Assembly (NCBI GenBank): GCA_044339595.1
Contig: JBIIVF010000004.1
Span: 1-47,335 of the forward strand
DNA length: 47,335 nucleotides
Direction: 5' to 3'
Origin: CAZTGZ01 sp044339595
GTDB lineage: Bacteria > Bacteroidota > Bacteroidia > NS11-12g > UBA9320
Below the pieces are notes generated by a model. The model had not been told where the DNA came from, made no database searches, and saw only the letters and a program-made list of their open reading frames with translations. Positions 26,332-34,764 of this stretch are shown here, piece by piece. Position 1 is the stretch's first letter. The number at the start of each line of letters is the position of its first letter. The translations under genes and the position numbers were made by a program.

Positions 26332-29048
26332 AACAGATAGCCTTTATCAACAACGAACCCTTCGAAATTGAGAACGGAGAATCCATTCTGACTTTCGTGC
26401 GCCGCCAACACGGAAAAGATTATATACCCACCTTGTGTGATGCCCCCAATCTGGAGCCTTTCGGATCTTGCCGGGTGTGCAGCGTAGATGTAGCATTGAA
26501 GGAAGATGGACCGGCCAAAGCCATGGCCAGTTGCCATACACCGGTCATCCCCAATTCCTATATCTATACCGACAGCAGCCGTATCCGAAAACTGCGCAAG
26601 AACATCATCGAATTGGTATTGACCGATCATCCCCTCGATTGTCTCACTTGCGAAGTAAACAACAACTGTGAGCTTCAGACGGTGGCAGCGCGTGTAGGCA
26701 TCCGCAACGTGCGTTATCCGGAAGGGAAAACCCACCTGGATCGCAAAAAGGATCTCAGTCACCCCTACATGACTTCCGATCTTTCCAAATGCATCAACTG
26801 CTATCGCTGCGTGCGCGCTTGTGAAGAAGTGCAGGGTGAATTTGTATTGACCATGTCGGGGCGTGGTTTCGACAGTAAAATTACCAAAGGATTTGATCAG
26901 AGTTTCAAGGAATCAGATTGTGTGAGTTGCGGTGCATGTGCGCAAGCCTGTCCGACTTCGGCCATTTCCGATGTTTTTGAATCCAAATCCATCGTTGCGG
27001 ATGAAAAGGTCCGCACCATATGCACTTATTGCGGGGTTGGATGCAACCTCGATGTCTCCGTATTGGATGGCAAAGTAAAGTCTATACAGGCCCCTTACGA
27101 TGCTGCTGTAAATCAGGGACATACTTGTTTGAAAGGGCGATTTGCTTTTTCGTTTTACAACCATAAAGACCGCATCACCACTCCACTGATCCGCCGGAAT
27201 GGCGAATTGGAGCCCGCCACCTGGGATGAAGCCTATGACTTTATTGCCGATAAGCTGACTAAAATCAAAACCCAATATGGTCCGGATGCCATCGCCGGAA
27301 TATCTTCTGCCCGTTGCACCAATGAAGAGAATTATCTCATGCAGAAGTTCATACGGGCTGTGATAGGAACGAATAATATTGACTGTTGTGCAAGGGTTTG
27401 CCATTCGCCGACCGCATTGGGTATGCAAAGAGCCTTTGGAACCGGTGCCGCCACCAATTCAGTGGTTGACTTAAAGTACACCGACTGCATTATGGTGATT
27501 GGAGCCAATCCGACCGACGCACATCCGGTGACCGGAGCCAAATTGAAGCAACATGCCATCAAAGGAAAGACCACCATTGTCATCGACCCAAGGCGCACAG
27601 AAATGGCGCGTTATGCCACCTATCATCTTCCACTAAAACCCGGTACCAATGTGGCCCTCATTAACCTGATGTTGTATTACATCATATCTGAAGGGCTTGA
27701 GGATAAGCGCTTTATAGAACAGCGTACCGAAGGATATGAAGATTTTAAACGCCAGATTATGGCGCTCGATCCTTTAGAATTGGAAGCCATCACCGGCGTG
27801 GACAGAAATCTTGTGAGATCGGCTGCCATGGCTTATGCGAGCGCAGGCAATGCCATGTCTTTCCATGGATTGGGTGTTACCGAACATTCGCAGGGAACCT
27901 TCACGGTGATGCTCATTTCTGACCTTGCCATGATTACCGGAAATATCGGAAGAAGAGGGGTGGGTGTCAATCCGCTACGCGGACAGAACAACGTGCAGGG
28001 TGCCGCCGATATGGGTTGTCAGCCTCATCAGGGTGCAGGGTATTATGATGCCTATAGCCCTGAATTCAATCAGAAATATACCGATTTTTACAAAACACCC
28101 ATTCCAATTGGTAAAGGGTATAAAATTCCGGAGATGTTTGATGCCTCCATCAATGGAAAACTCAAAGCATTGTGGTTGATGGGAGAAGACGTAGTTCAAA
28201 CTGATCCCAACACCAACAAAGTGATTGCCGCCATGGAAAACCTCGATTTGCTGGTGGTGCAGGAATTATTCTTAACAGAAACGGCTAGATATGCCACCGT
28301 GATTCTTCCCGGAGCCTCCTTTTTGGAGAAAAGCGGTACTTATACCAATGCTGAAAGGCGAATTCAAAAAGTACAGAAGGCGGTAGAACCCCTTCCCGGC
28401 ACCAAGGCGGATGGTCAGATTTTGGTTGACATCATGAATAGGATGGGCTTTAAACAAGAAGATTATCATCCCGATACCATTTTAAAAGAAATTTCGCAGA
28501 TTGTACCCTTCTTTGCCGGTGTAACCTGGGAAAATCTGGGCACCACCGGAAAACAATGGCCGGTAAGACTCGATGGCAGCGATACCGAAATACTGCACAT
28601 CGAGCAATTTCAACGCGGATTGGGAAAATTCCACTATTTCGACTGGAGACAATCGGAAGAAATCAAAGAACACGGGAAATCATTTCCTTACATCATCACC
28701 ACCAACCGTGAGTTAGAGCATTACAATGCCGGAACCATGACCCGTCGAACCGGAAATGTGGATATTCTTACCGAAGATGTCTTGTTGATCCATCCCGAAG
28801 ATGCAGCCCGACATTTTATTGAAGAAGGCGATATGGTTTGCGTAGAATCTCCTCGTGGCAAAGTGGATATCAAGGCACGCGTCACCGATCAGGTACGTCC
28901 GGGAGTTTTGAGCAGCACCTTCCATTTTCCTGAAGTCATGCTCAATGTGATCACCTCCGATGTGCACGACAGCGAGGCCATGTGTCCTGAATATAAGGTG
29001 GTTGCGTGCAATATTCGGAAGAGCAAGGGGAAGTATAAGGGGGGATGA
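26328..29048 (+). CDS. fdhA: formate dehydrogenase catalytic subunit (Mo/W-bis-MGD, Cys-type)
   Basis: 906 aa. From the N-terminus: a [2Fe-2S] ferredoxin domain (Cys37, 48, 51, 69), a His-Cys3 [4Fe-4S] site (HPLDCLTCEVNNNC, residues 101-114), two [4Fe-4S] clusters (CINCYRCVRAC ~155-165; CVSCGACAQAC ~198-208), and the cofactor-proximal cluster CTYCGVGC (232-239). The molybdopterin domain follows, with CCARVCHSPT giving active-site Cys358 and His359, where E. coli FdhF has selenocysteine. It oxidises formate to CO2, or reduces CO2. fdhD and cofactor genes are absent from the window. The stop codon lies in the first unit of an intergenic GATGAAG repeat. Confidence 0.92.
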   Translation: MKQIAFINNEPFEIENGESILTFVRRQHGKDYIPTLCDAPNLEPFGSCRVCSVDVALKEDGPAKAMASCHTPVIPNSYIYTDSSRIRKLRKNIIELVLTDHPLDCLTCEVNNNCELQTVAARVGIRNVRYPEGKTHLDRKKDLSHPYMTSDLSKCINCYRCVRACEEVQGEFVLTMSGRGFDSKITKGFDQSFKESDCVSCGACAQACPTSAISDVFESKSIVADEKVRTICTYCGVGCNLDVSVLDGKVKSIQAPYDAAVNQGHTCLKGRFAFSFYNHKDRITTPLIRRNGELEPATWDEAYDFIADKLTKIKTQYGPDAIAGISSARCTNEENYLMQKFIRAVIGTNNIDCCARVCHSPTALGMQRAFGTGAATNSVVDLKYTDCIMVIGANPTDAHPVTGAKLKQHAIKGKTTIVIDPRRTEMARYATYHLPLKPGTNVALINLMLYYIISEGLEDKRFIEQRTEGYEDFKRQIMALDPLELEAITGVDRNLVRSAAMAYASAGNAMSFHGLGVTEHSQGTFTVMLISDLAMITGNIGRRGVGVNPLRGQNNVQGAADMGCQPHQGAGYYDAYSPEFNQKYTDFYKTPIPIGKGYKIPEMFDASINGKLKALWLMGEDVVQTDPNTNKVIAAMENLDLLVVQELFLTETARYATVILPGASFLEKSGTYTNAERRIQKVQKAVEPLPGTKADGQILVDIMNRMGFKQEDYHPDTILKEISQIVPFFAGVTWENLGTTGKQWPVRLDGSDTEILHIEQFQRGLGKFHYFDWRQSEEIKEHGKSFPYIITTNRELEHYNAGTMTRRTGNVDILTEDVLLIHPEDAARHFIEEGDMVCVESPRGKVDIKARVTDQVRPGVLSSTFHFPEVMLNVITSDVHDSEAMCPEYKVVACNIRKSKGKYKGG

Positions 29049-29160
29049 AATGATGTAATGATGAAGCGATGTAACGATGTAATGATGAAGGGATGTAATG
29101 ATGAAGGGATGTAATGATGAAGCGATGTAATGATTTAACGATGAAATGATGCAATGATGA
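29044..29160. repeat. degenerate GATGAAGCGATGTAAT repeat tract, copy A
   Basis: About a dozen back-to-back variants of GATGAAG, CGATGTAA and TGATGTAA starting at the fdhA stop. The same units recur at 34421-34471 and 39753-39830, and in the opposite orientation near 40155 and 40330. Reading it as protein gives only a low-complexity Ser-Leu-His repeat. Confidence 0.75.
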
Positions 29161-29178
29161 GGGAGTGCACTTTTCCCC

Positions 29179-29244
29179 CATCGGGGTCTCCCGCTTCCTA
29201 AATCATAGTTTTTTAGTAAATCAGCTCGTGCGGGGACCCCGATG
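29179..29244. repeat. 66-bp hairpin repeat, copy A
   Basis: Ends CATCGGGGTC and GACCCCGATG pair perfectly over 10 bp, and the stem continues imperfectly (CCCGC against GCGGG). Copy B at 34481-34544 is closely similar along its whole length and in the same orientation. It is followed at 29325-29363 by a second hairpin (GGTTTCCCGC / GCGGGAACC). The remainder of 29245-29475 shows no gene. Confidence 0.7.
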
Positions 29245-29475
29245 CTTTCATGCGGCAATTTATCTGAATGACGGCTGATGCGGATAGGAACCGTGCATTT
29301 TTCATATTACCGAAATGCCTTTGAGGTTTCCCGCCATACCACGCCGGCAAACAAGCGGGAACCTTGAAGGGGAATAACAACATTCGTAGTTTGAGTAGAA
29401 TTTCATTTTCAACTTTATTGGGGTTAGAATTGGGAAAAATGAATCTCAATAAATTTTATTTTTCAATAATTTGAT

Positions 29476-29483
29476 TAACTTTG
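29476..29483 (+). promoter_or_regulatory. -7 element for the AT-rich lipoprotein-TonB receptor cluster
   Basis: TAACTTTG matches TAnnTTTG, 20 bp before the ATG at 29503. Confidence 0.5.
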
Positions 29484-29502
29484 GCATGCTGCTGTGTAAA
29501 GA

Positions 29503-31071
29503 ATGATCGAATGGGAAAGCAGTCGTTCTATCTTATTTTTATCAACTATGTTATTTAACAAACTAATTACCAACAACTCCCCCCCCTCCTTCAAAAAAAT
29601 CATCCTCATTCTAAAAAATCCAAAAGAAGTTTTAAGCAACTTTTTTAAATGGAAATTTCTATTCAACTCTTCAATTTTTCACTTTTTCGGATCAATTCGG
29701 ATTTTTCAATTTGTATTTATAATTCTGCTCTTATCTCAACAATCTTGCAAGAAAGAGAATTTAACCAATTCCAATTTATTCGAAAACAAACCAACCTTTA
29801 TGAGTTCTACCCCAACGGGAGAAGAAATACTAAATCAAATAAAATGGATTTCTCGCGGTGTTGCTTTTCTTGCAGAAAACAGTAGCTTTAAAATTGGTGT
29901 AGAAAACGAGCTAATGCTATCTCCAATTTTTGAGGCCTCAAATGCCAATGTCAATTCAGGTTGCATTACACATCAAAATTATTACTACTCAGATTCTTTA
30001 AATTCCATACTCGACTTTCGTTATCCATCAAATGATTATGACCCGTTATACTTTGGAGGATTCGCCAGCGGAAACACTTACGATAATTATTTCGTCATTA
30101 GATCTCCAGAATTAGATTTAGCAGACACATCTTTACAACATTTAATTATACCTGAAAATATTTTGATTGGCACTAACCAATACTTGGCGTATTTTATGAA
30201 TGGAAACAATTTGGATAGCATGGTAATTGAAGAAGATGATTTTGATGAATATTATATTTGGATTGTAGGATTAGATCAAGTTTCCAAATTTTATAAAACC
30301 AATGACTTCTGTAATAATGATGGAGATTGTCAGCCGTGGTTAGGTGAAACGCTTGCCAATTGTGAAGATTGTCAAGAGGAAAATGTTGTAACTGACAAAA
30401 TGGGAAAATTATTTCTTGAGAGTATCAAAAGTAAAAAGGATACTAAAAATTTAGGGTCAGACTCGATGTTCGATGATTATGAAGAAAATTTCATCAAATT
30501 TAAATATGAATTGGCATTCCACTATGTGACAGTTTCAGACAATACAAGGCAAGGTGCGACAATTACATCCTCTGAGCCTGGCGTCAATAGTGCTTCAGTT
30601 CCTATTGTAGAAAAATTTAGTGCGAACGGCAACAATTGTGATGTAAAGAGAAGAAAATCTGATGGAGGTGGTGGGTTTGTTTCTAATAGAGGCATTGAAA
30701 ATAAAGTCAAGAACATACATGTGTTATTAGATGAAGACTTTAATTTGGATCAAGATTCGATGCATTTTGTGTTTTTTGAATTAGACCCAACTTTTGGAAA
30801 TTATAACTATTTTAGAATTCCTTGGCTTAATGTTGATTTGACATATAGAAGCTTTCGAAATACCATCTCGAAATATTCAACAATCTCAAGTCCATTCATG
30901 CAAACTGCTAATTTGAGCGATTACATAGTTACGATGCGTCCACCTCAAGCCAGTTCTCCCTTTTTATCTGGCTGGAGTGTAGTGGGTCAATCCGGTGGCC
31001 GTGATATTCTTGAGTGCACATTGGAAACAACTGAATATGCATTAACATTCAGAATAGAACCTTCAAGATAG
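29503..31071 (+). CDS. predicted lipoprotein of unknown function, first gene of the TonB-receptor cluster
   Basis: 522 aa. The hydrophobic stretch FQFVFIILLLSQQSC ends in a lipobox-like site, but the Cys is residue 82, far too late for a normal signal peptide. No in-frame ATG lies closer than codon 16. The upstream part contains a run of eight C (29579-29586) and seven A (29593-29599), so a frameshift or slipped-strand variation should be considered: an ATG at 29649 in another frame would give a normal-length signal. The mature part has a cysteine pattern NNDGDCQPWLGETLANCEDC (about residue 270) that resembles a metal- or disulfide-binding knot, then a region with no recognised fold. It lies 2 bp before the DUF4249-like gene, so all three genes form an operon. 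Base composition is AT-rich compared with neighbours. Confidence 0.6.
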   Translation: MIEWESSRSILFLSTMLFNKLITNNSPPSFKKIILILKNPKEVLSNFFKWKFLFNSSIFHFFGSIRIFQFVFIILLLSQQSCKKENLTNSNLFENKPTFMSSTPTGEEILNQIKWISRGVAFLAENSSFKIGVENELMLSPIFEASNANVNSGCITHQNYYYSDSLNSILDFRYPSNDYDPLYFGGFASGNTYDNYFVIRSPELDLADTSLQHLIIPENILIGTNQYLAYFMNGNNLDSMVIEEDDFDEYYIWIVGLDQVSKFYKTNDFCNNDGDCQPWLGETLANCEDCQEENVVTDKMGKLFLESIKSKKDTKNLGSDSMFDDYEENFIKFKYELAFHYVTVSDNTRQGATITSSEPGVNSASVPIVEKFSANGNNCDVKRRKSDGGGGFVSNRGIENKVKNIHVLLDEDFNLDQDSMHFVFFELDPTFGNYNYFRIPWLNVDLTYRSFRNTISKYSTISSPFMQTANLSDYIVTMRPPQASSPFLSGWSVVGQSGGRDILECTLETTEYALTFRIEPSR

Positions 31072-31073
31072 TT

Positions 31074-32201
31074 ATGAGAATTCCCTTTTCTTCAGTAATC
31101 ACACTTTTCCTAATAGCTATTTTAGGGTTGAGTTGCTATGAAGAAAATGGATTTTCTTTTGATCCCGAAGATGCATTTACTTGGTTTGAATGCCCTTTGA
31201 TGATCAATAGCCATCCTAGATTATTCCTTTCTGAAGGAAGTTTAGACAAGAACGGAAAGGTAATAAGACTATTTAACCCAAATGCTATTATAAAAATAAC
31301 AGATAATACCGAGGGCAAATCTTTTCTTCTTAAAAGTAAGGAAAAATATTTCTTTTCTACCGATTCCATGGTAATTAAACCCAATCATACTTACCATCTA
31401 TACATCAATTCGAATGGAAAAATATATCAAGATTCCGCAAATACCTTTTTAACGAATGCGAAAATTACGATTGGTTTTAAGGAAGTTGACCCATTAAACA
31501 ATGTAGTAGAGGGTTTTATAAATTCTGCTAAGGATGAAAGTATTCGATTTATTTATACCGATAATGTTAAAATTTTCTCTTATCTGGATGGGAATGAGTT
31601 TTATGAGCTTTTCCCGAATATTAACTTTAGGCTTAGATACTTTTGTGGGAAGCCCGTGCAAAACACCAAAATAAATCAATCAATCTATTATGCATCCTCT
31701 GATACGTATTACAAATTGAATAAAATCAGAAACATCAGAAAGGAATTCAATGGAATTTCGGCATTATATCCTCCCACAAACTATGATGACAATATAACTC
31801 ATAACAAGATTGGCGGCTTTTTTGGATTTGTGGGGCTTTTGCAAAGCAATACACTAGAAAACTTAGACAATTCAGAAAAAATAAAATCTCTCAGACTCCT
31901 TGATTCAGAAAATCAAACAGATGTATCGCAGGATGTATCAGAATTAGATGTTTCAATTCATGGTAAATGGACTGGTTTAAGAATTGGTGGCTTTTTGCAA
32001 ATAAGTGTGAATGAGTTAGATAAACTGTATTTAATTAAAGGCGAAAATCCATATAAATGTGAAAGTTTACCTTATGTTGAAGGGGCCAATGGTGTTGTGA
32101 AAGTGCGATGTATTCTAAATGGGGCGTATCATATTGGTTTGTCAAATATTAAAGATTTATATACTAAAGAACAAATAGACATAGTATTGAAAAAAGAATG
32201 A
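31074..32201 (+). CDS. DUF4249-like outer-membrane lipoprotein
   Basis: 375 aa with a clean lipoprotein signal (lipobox GLSC, Cys21). After it come short beta strands: LFNPNAIIKITDNTEGKSFL, then KPNHTYHLYINSNGKIYQD, matching the Ig-like 'A.V.I.D..G' then 'G..Y.L.I...G..Y' pattern of DUF4249 proteins. In Bacteroidota these are usually encoded directly beside a TonB-dependent receptor and are probably surface partners of it. The stop overlaps the receptor start (ATGA, 32198-32201). The family assignment is by pattern and context and is moderate. Confidence 0.65.
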   Translation: MRIPFSSVITLFLIAILGLSCYEENGFSFDPEDAFTWFECPLMINSHPRLFLSEGSLDKNGKVIRLFNPNAIIKITDNTEGKSFLLKSKEKYFFSTDSMVIKPNHTYHLYINSNGKIYQDSANTFLTNAKITIGFKEVDPLNNVVEGFINSAKDESIRFIYTDNVKIFSYLDGNEFYELFPNINFRLRYFCGKPVQNTKINQSIYYASSDTYYKLNKIRNIRKEFNGISALYPPTNYDDNITHNKIGGFFGFVGLLQSNTLENLDNSEKIKSLRLLDSENQTDVSQDVSELDVSIHGKWTGLRIGGFLQISVNELDKLYLIKGENPYKCESLPYVEGANGVVKVRCILNGAYHIGLSNIKDLYTKEQIDIVLKKE

Positions 32202-34384
32202 TTCGATTCACTTTGGTATGGTGTTTTATAACTTTGGCATCGAATCTCTTTGCTCAGAATACGGAATTATTTATTCTGAATCAGCAAGGTGACAGCGTTC
32301 AATTTTCAAAGGTTGAATTAAATGGGACTGCTATCCCACTTTCCCAAAGTAGCCTGAGCTTTGAAAATCAAAAGTTTTGCATTGGGAATACCCTTCGCAT
32401 CAAAATTACTCATATTTCTTACCGAAATGTAGATACTGTAGTCAACTGTATTGAATCTCACCGTATTGTTTTTCGACTTGCCTTGTATTCCTATGAACTG
32501 AATCCGGCTACCATACAATCGAAGAAAACATTTAAAGTAACGGCAGGCAATATTTCTATTCAGTCTAAAGTGTTGAGAGAACATATAGGATTATTGGGAA
32601 TTCCGGATCCATTGAAATTATTGCAGATGAGTCCGGGTATCTCTATCGGTTTAGAAGGAACCAATGATATTTACATCAGAGGAGGCAAATCAGATCAAAC
32701 CCAATTGATTTTTGATAACATGTATATACTCGGACCTAATCATTTGTTCGGTTTACTTTCTTCTGTTAATGGTAACTATTTGGGTGAGTTGAATTTTTAT
32801 AAAGGCCCGATACCCATACAACTGGGTTTTAAAGCTAGTGGCACCATAGAGATGTTCAGTTCTAAGCCGGATACTATCGCAAGAATCGGATTGGATATAG
32901 GATTGATTACGTCATCGGCTTATTATAAAAGCCCCTATTGGAAGAATAAGTTTTATATCAGCAGTGCAGCCAGATTCTCTTATCCGGATAAGATTATCAA
33001 ATTGTCATCTGATTTTGTGGCCGGATTTTATGACGTCAATTTTACTTCGGGTCTAAAAGTGAAAAATGGTGAAATCATGGCTTCAGCTTACCTAAGTAAT
33101 GATGCCTACCGTTTTATTGTTTCACCGATTGGGTCCGATTTCGAAGCCAGGAATTTCAGTTGGCAAAATATTAATGGATCATTATCCTTCAACCAAAGAC
33201 CGTCTTCAAAACGAGCCTATCAGAGTTCACTAAGTTGGAACCAAATCCGCAGCTACTGGGCAGATCGAGATCAATTGAACAAACGCAATACAACAAATAC
33301 CTTAATCAATGCTACTTACATAGAAAAATTAAGCTTACATGATTCATTATCCGTTAAATATGGTGGTGAATTTAGAATTGAGAACAATAACCTAAAACAA
33401 GAAGGCACGAAAATTCATCCCGTGTATTTCTATCATCATTGGAGTACCTCCATTTTTGCGGGCATTAGAAAAAGCCATAAAATGATGATCTATGAACTTA
33501 ATTTTCGTGGAAATTTGATGCATAATTTCGACCAATCGTTTACAGCTTTTGTTCCGGAACCAAGAATTTCCATTTCAAGAAAAGATAATTACGGGTTGCT
33601 AAATCTCAGTTTCGACAGACAATCTCAGGGCATACAAGATTTAAATAATAACTTTTTAGGTTTTCCCGGAACATTTTGGCTCGGTATTTCATCGACCAAT
33701 TTGCCCATAATTTCTGATCAATTATCGCTTTCCTATGATCTTGAAAAAGCAGAAAATTTAGACGCATCCGTTTCCGGATATTTTAAAACCTATCAAAATG
33801 CATTTGATTTCATAGATGGGGCAAGCTTGAATCCGGCCTTAGATCCTAGTTTTCAAATATCGAATATTTCTGTTAAGGCATATGGATTGGAGACATTTAT
33901 TGACTTTCAACTAAATAAAAGAGCGAATCTGAGAGGCTGCTATACTTACTCCAGGGTCATAAACAGAGATGATAAGGATATTATTAATTATGGAAGAGCA
34001 TATCCTGCCTTTTTTGACCGCCCTCACAATTTGAATGTTACTTTCAACATGACTTCCAGAAACAAAAAAATTAAATTTGGAGGTAATGCTATTCTTCAAT
34101 CTAATAGAGCAGTATCAGCACCCATATTTTCAAACATAATCACCATTTACAGCGATAGAAATGCAGTTCGTTTGCCTATTTACCGCAGATTGGATATTTT
34201 TATGAAGTACATTCCCAAACCGGACAAAACCAAGTGGAGAGGCGAATGGAATTTTTCAATTTATAACACCCTAAATACAAAAAATGTCTTTGCCATTACC
34301 TATGACAATGATAGAAACCAGTTCAGTTATTTATACCTTTTTCCTATCATTCCGATGTTTAGTTACCAGCTGTATATTCGATAA
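32198..34384 (+). CDS. TonB-dependent outer-membrane receptor
   Basis: 728 aa. It has a signal peptide (cut near LFAQ), a short carboxypeptidase-like regulatory domain (residues ~20-105), a plug domain with LGIPDPLKLLQMSPGI, DIYIRGGKSDQTQLIFDN and GPNHLFGLLSSVN, then a ~500-residue barrel of alternating strands with the late motif GRAYPAFFDRPHNLNVTF, frequent in this receptor group. It imports a substrate across the outer membrane using TonB energy. No SusD-like gene is present; the partner is the DUF4249-like lipoprotein. The substrate is unknown. The gene shares the AT-rich composition of the cluster. Confidence 0.9.
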   Translation: MIRFTLVWCFITLASNLFAQNTELFILNQQGDSVQFSKVELNGTAIPLSQSSLSFENQKFCIGNTLRIKITHISYRNVDTVVNCIESHRIVFRLALYSYELNPATIQSKKTFKVTAGNISIQSKVLREHIGLLGIPDPLKLLQMSPGISIGLEGTNDIYIRGGKSDQTQLIFDNMYILGPNHLFGLLSSVNGNYLGELNFYKGPIPIQLGFKASGTIEMFSSKPDTIARIGLDIGLITSSAYYKSPYWKNKFYISSAARFSYPDKIIKLSSDFVAGFYDVNFTSGLKVKNGEIMASAYLSNDAYRFIVSPIGSDFEARNFSWQNINGSLSFNQRPSSKRAYQSSLSWNQIRSYWADRDQLNKRNTTNTLINATYIEKLSLHDSLSVKYGGEFRIENNNLKQEGTKIHPVYFYHHWSTSIFAGIRKSHKMMIYELNFRGNLMHNFDQSFTAFVPEPRISISRKDNYGLLNLSFDRQSQGIQDLNNNFLGFPGTFWLGISSTNLPIISDQLSLSYDLEKAENLDASVSGYFKTYQNAFDFIDGASLNPALDPSFQISNISVKAYGLETFIDFQLNKRANLRGCYTYSRVINRDDKDIINYGRAYPAFFDRPHNLNVTFNMTSRNKKIKFGGNAILQSNRAVSAPIFSNIITIYSDRNAVRLPIYRRLDIFMKYIPKPDKTKWRGEWNFSIYNTLNTKNVFAITYDNDRNQFSYLYLFPIIPMFSYQLYIR

Positions 34385-34420
34385 TCAATTTTGGGGTATT
34401 CCGACCGTATTCATTTAAAG

Positions 34421-34471
34421 CGATGATATGATGAAGCGATATAATGATGAAGTGATGTAACGATGTATTGA
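34421..34471. repeat. GATGAAGCGATG repeat tract, copy B
   Basis: Same units and orientation as 29044-29160, just after the TonB-receptor stop. Confidence 0.7.
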
Positions 34472-34480
34472 TTTTTCCTG

Positions 34481-34544
34481 CATCGGGGGCTCCCGCTTCC
34501 AAAATCAGAGTATTTTGTAATCAGTTCATGCGGGGACCCCGATG
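34481..34544. repeat. 64-bp hairpin repeat, copy B
   Basis: It begins CATCGGGG, ends GGGGACCCCGATG, and is closely similar to 29179-29244, with the same neighbouring GATG repeat. The two copies bracket the three-gene AT-rich cluster as direct repeats. Confidence 0.7.
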
Positions 34545-34560
34545 ATTCCAATTTAAAACG

Positions 34561-34625
34561 CGCCCGGGATAGCAGCGGAAAGCCCACAGCGAGGAACGAG
34601 CGAGGACTTGCAGCGAATAGCCCAA
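34561..34625. repeat. GC-rich structured repeat
   Basis: It contains GCAGCGGAAAGCCC (34572-34585) and a near copy GCAGCGAATAGCCC (34610-34623) around CGAGGAACGAGCGAGG. I recall very similar GC-rich blocks near gene ends in other Bacteroidota; this is from memory and unverified. It could fold as a structured RNA. Confidence 0.45.
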
Positions 34626-34628
34626 TGA

Positions 34629-34728
34629 CGGACATTCCAAATTAGAAATTAGAGGGCAGAAATTAGAAATACATACTAAGCAGGTAGATTCTACATTCTA
34701 ATTTCTGCATTCTAATTTGGAATGTCCG
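34629..34728. mobile_element. 100-bp MITE-like element with 19-bp perfect inverted repeats
   Basis: CGGACATTCCAAATTAGAA (34629-34647) is exactly reverse-complemented at 34710-34728. The interior repeats the AGAAATTAGA motif, so the whole element can fold into a long hairpin. It has no ORF. Confidence 0.55.
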
Positions 34729-34740
34729 GCAGGCGCCCAA

Positions 34741-34764
34741 CCTAGTACCTAAAACCTAACCTCC
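34741..34764. repeat. heptanucleotide repeat (CCTAGTA-like) over the tsaB stop
   Basis: Three heptads CCTAGTA, CCTAAAA, CCTAACC. The tsaB stop codon TAG (34756-34758, minus strand) is formed by this repeat. Confidence 0.5.

Noticed and set aside
29044..29160. Possible CRISPR array from regular GATG repeats
   Set aside because: Units are short and degenerate with no constant-length unique spacers, and no cas genes are nearby.
28951..29181. A minus-strand frame encoding a Ser-Leu-His-rich repetitive peptide
   Set aside because: It is the translation of the GATGAAGCGATG repeat tract and the end of fdhA; low complexity, no start context, and the same repeat occurs elsewhere without the frame.
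31136..31384. An 82-aa minus-strand frame within the DUF4249-like gene
   Set aside because: It is antisense to a gene with a clean lipoprotein signal; no support.
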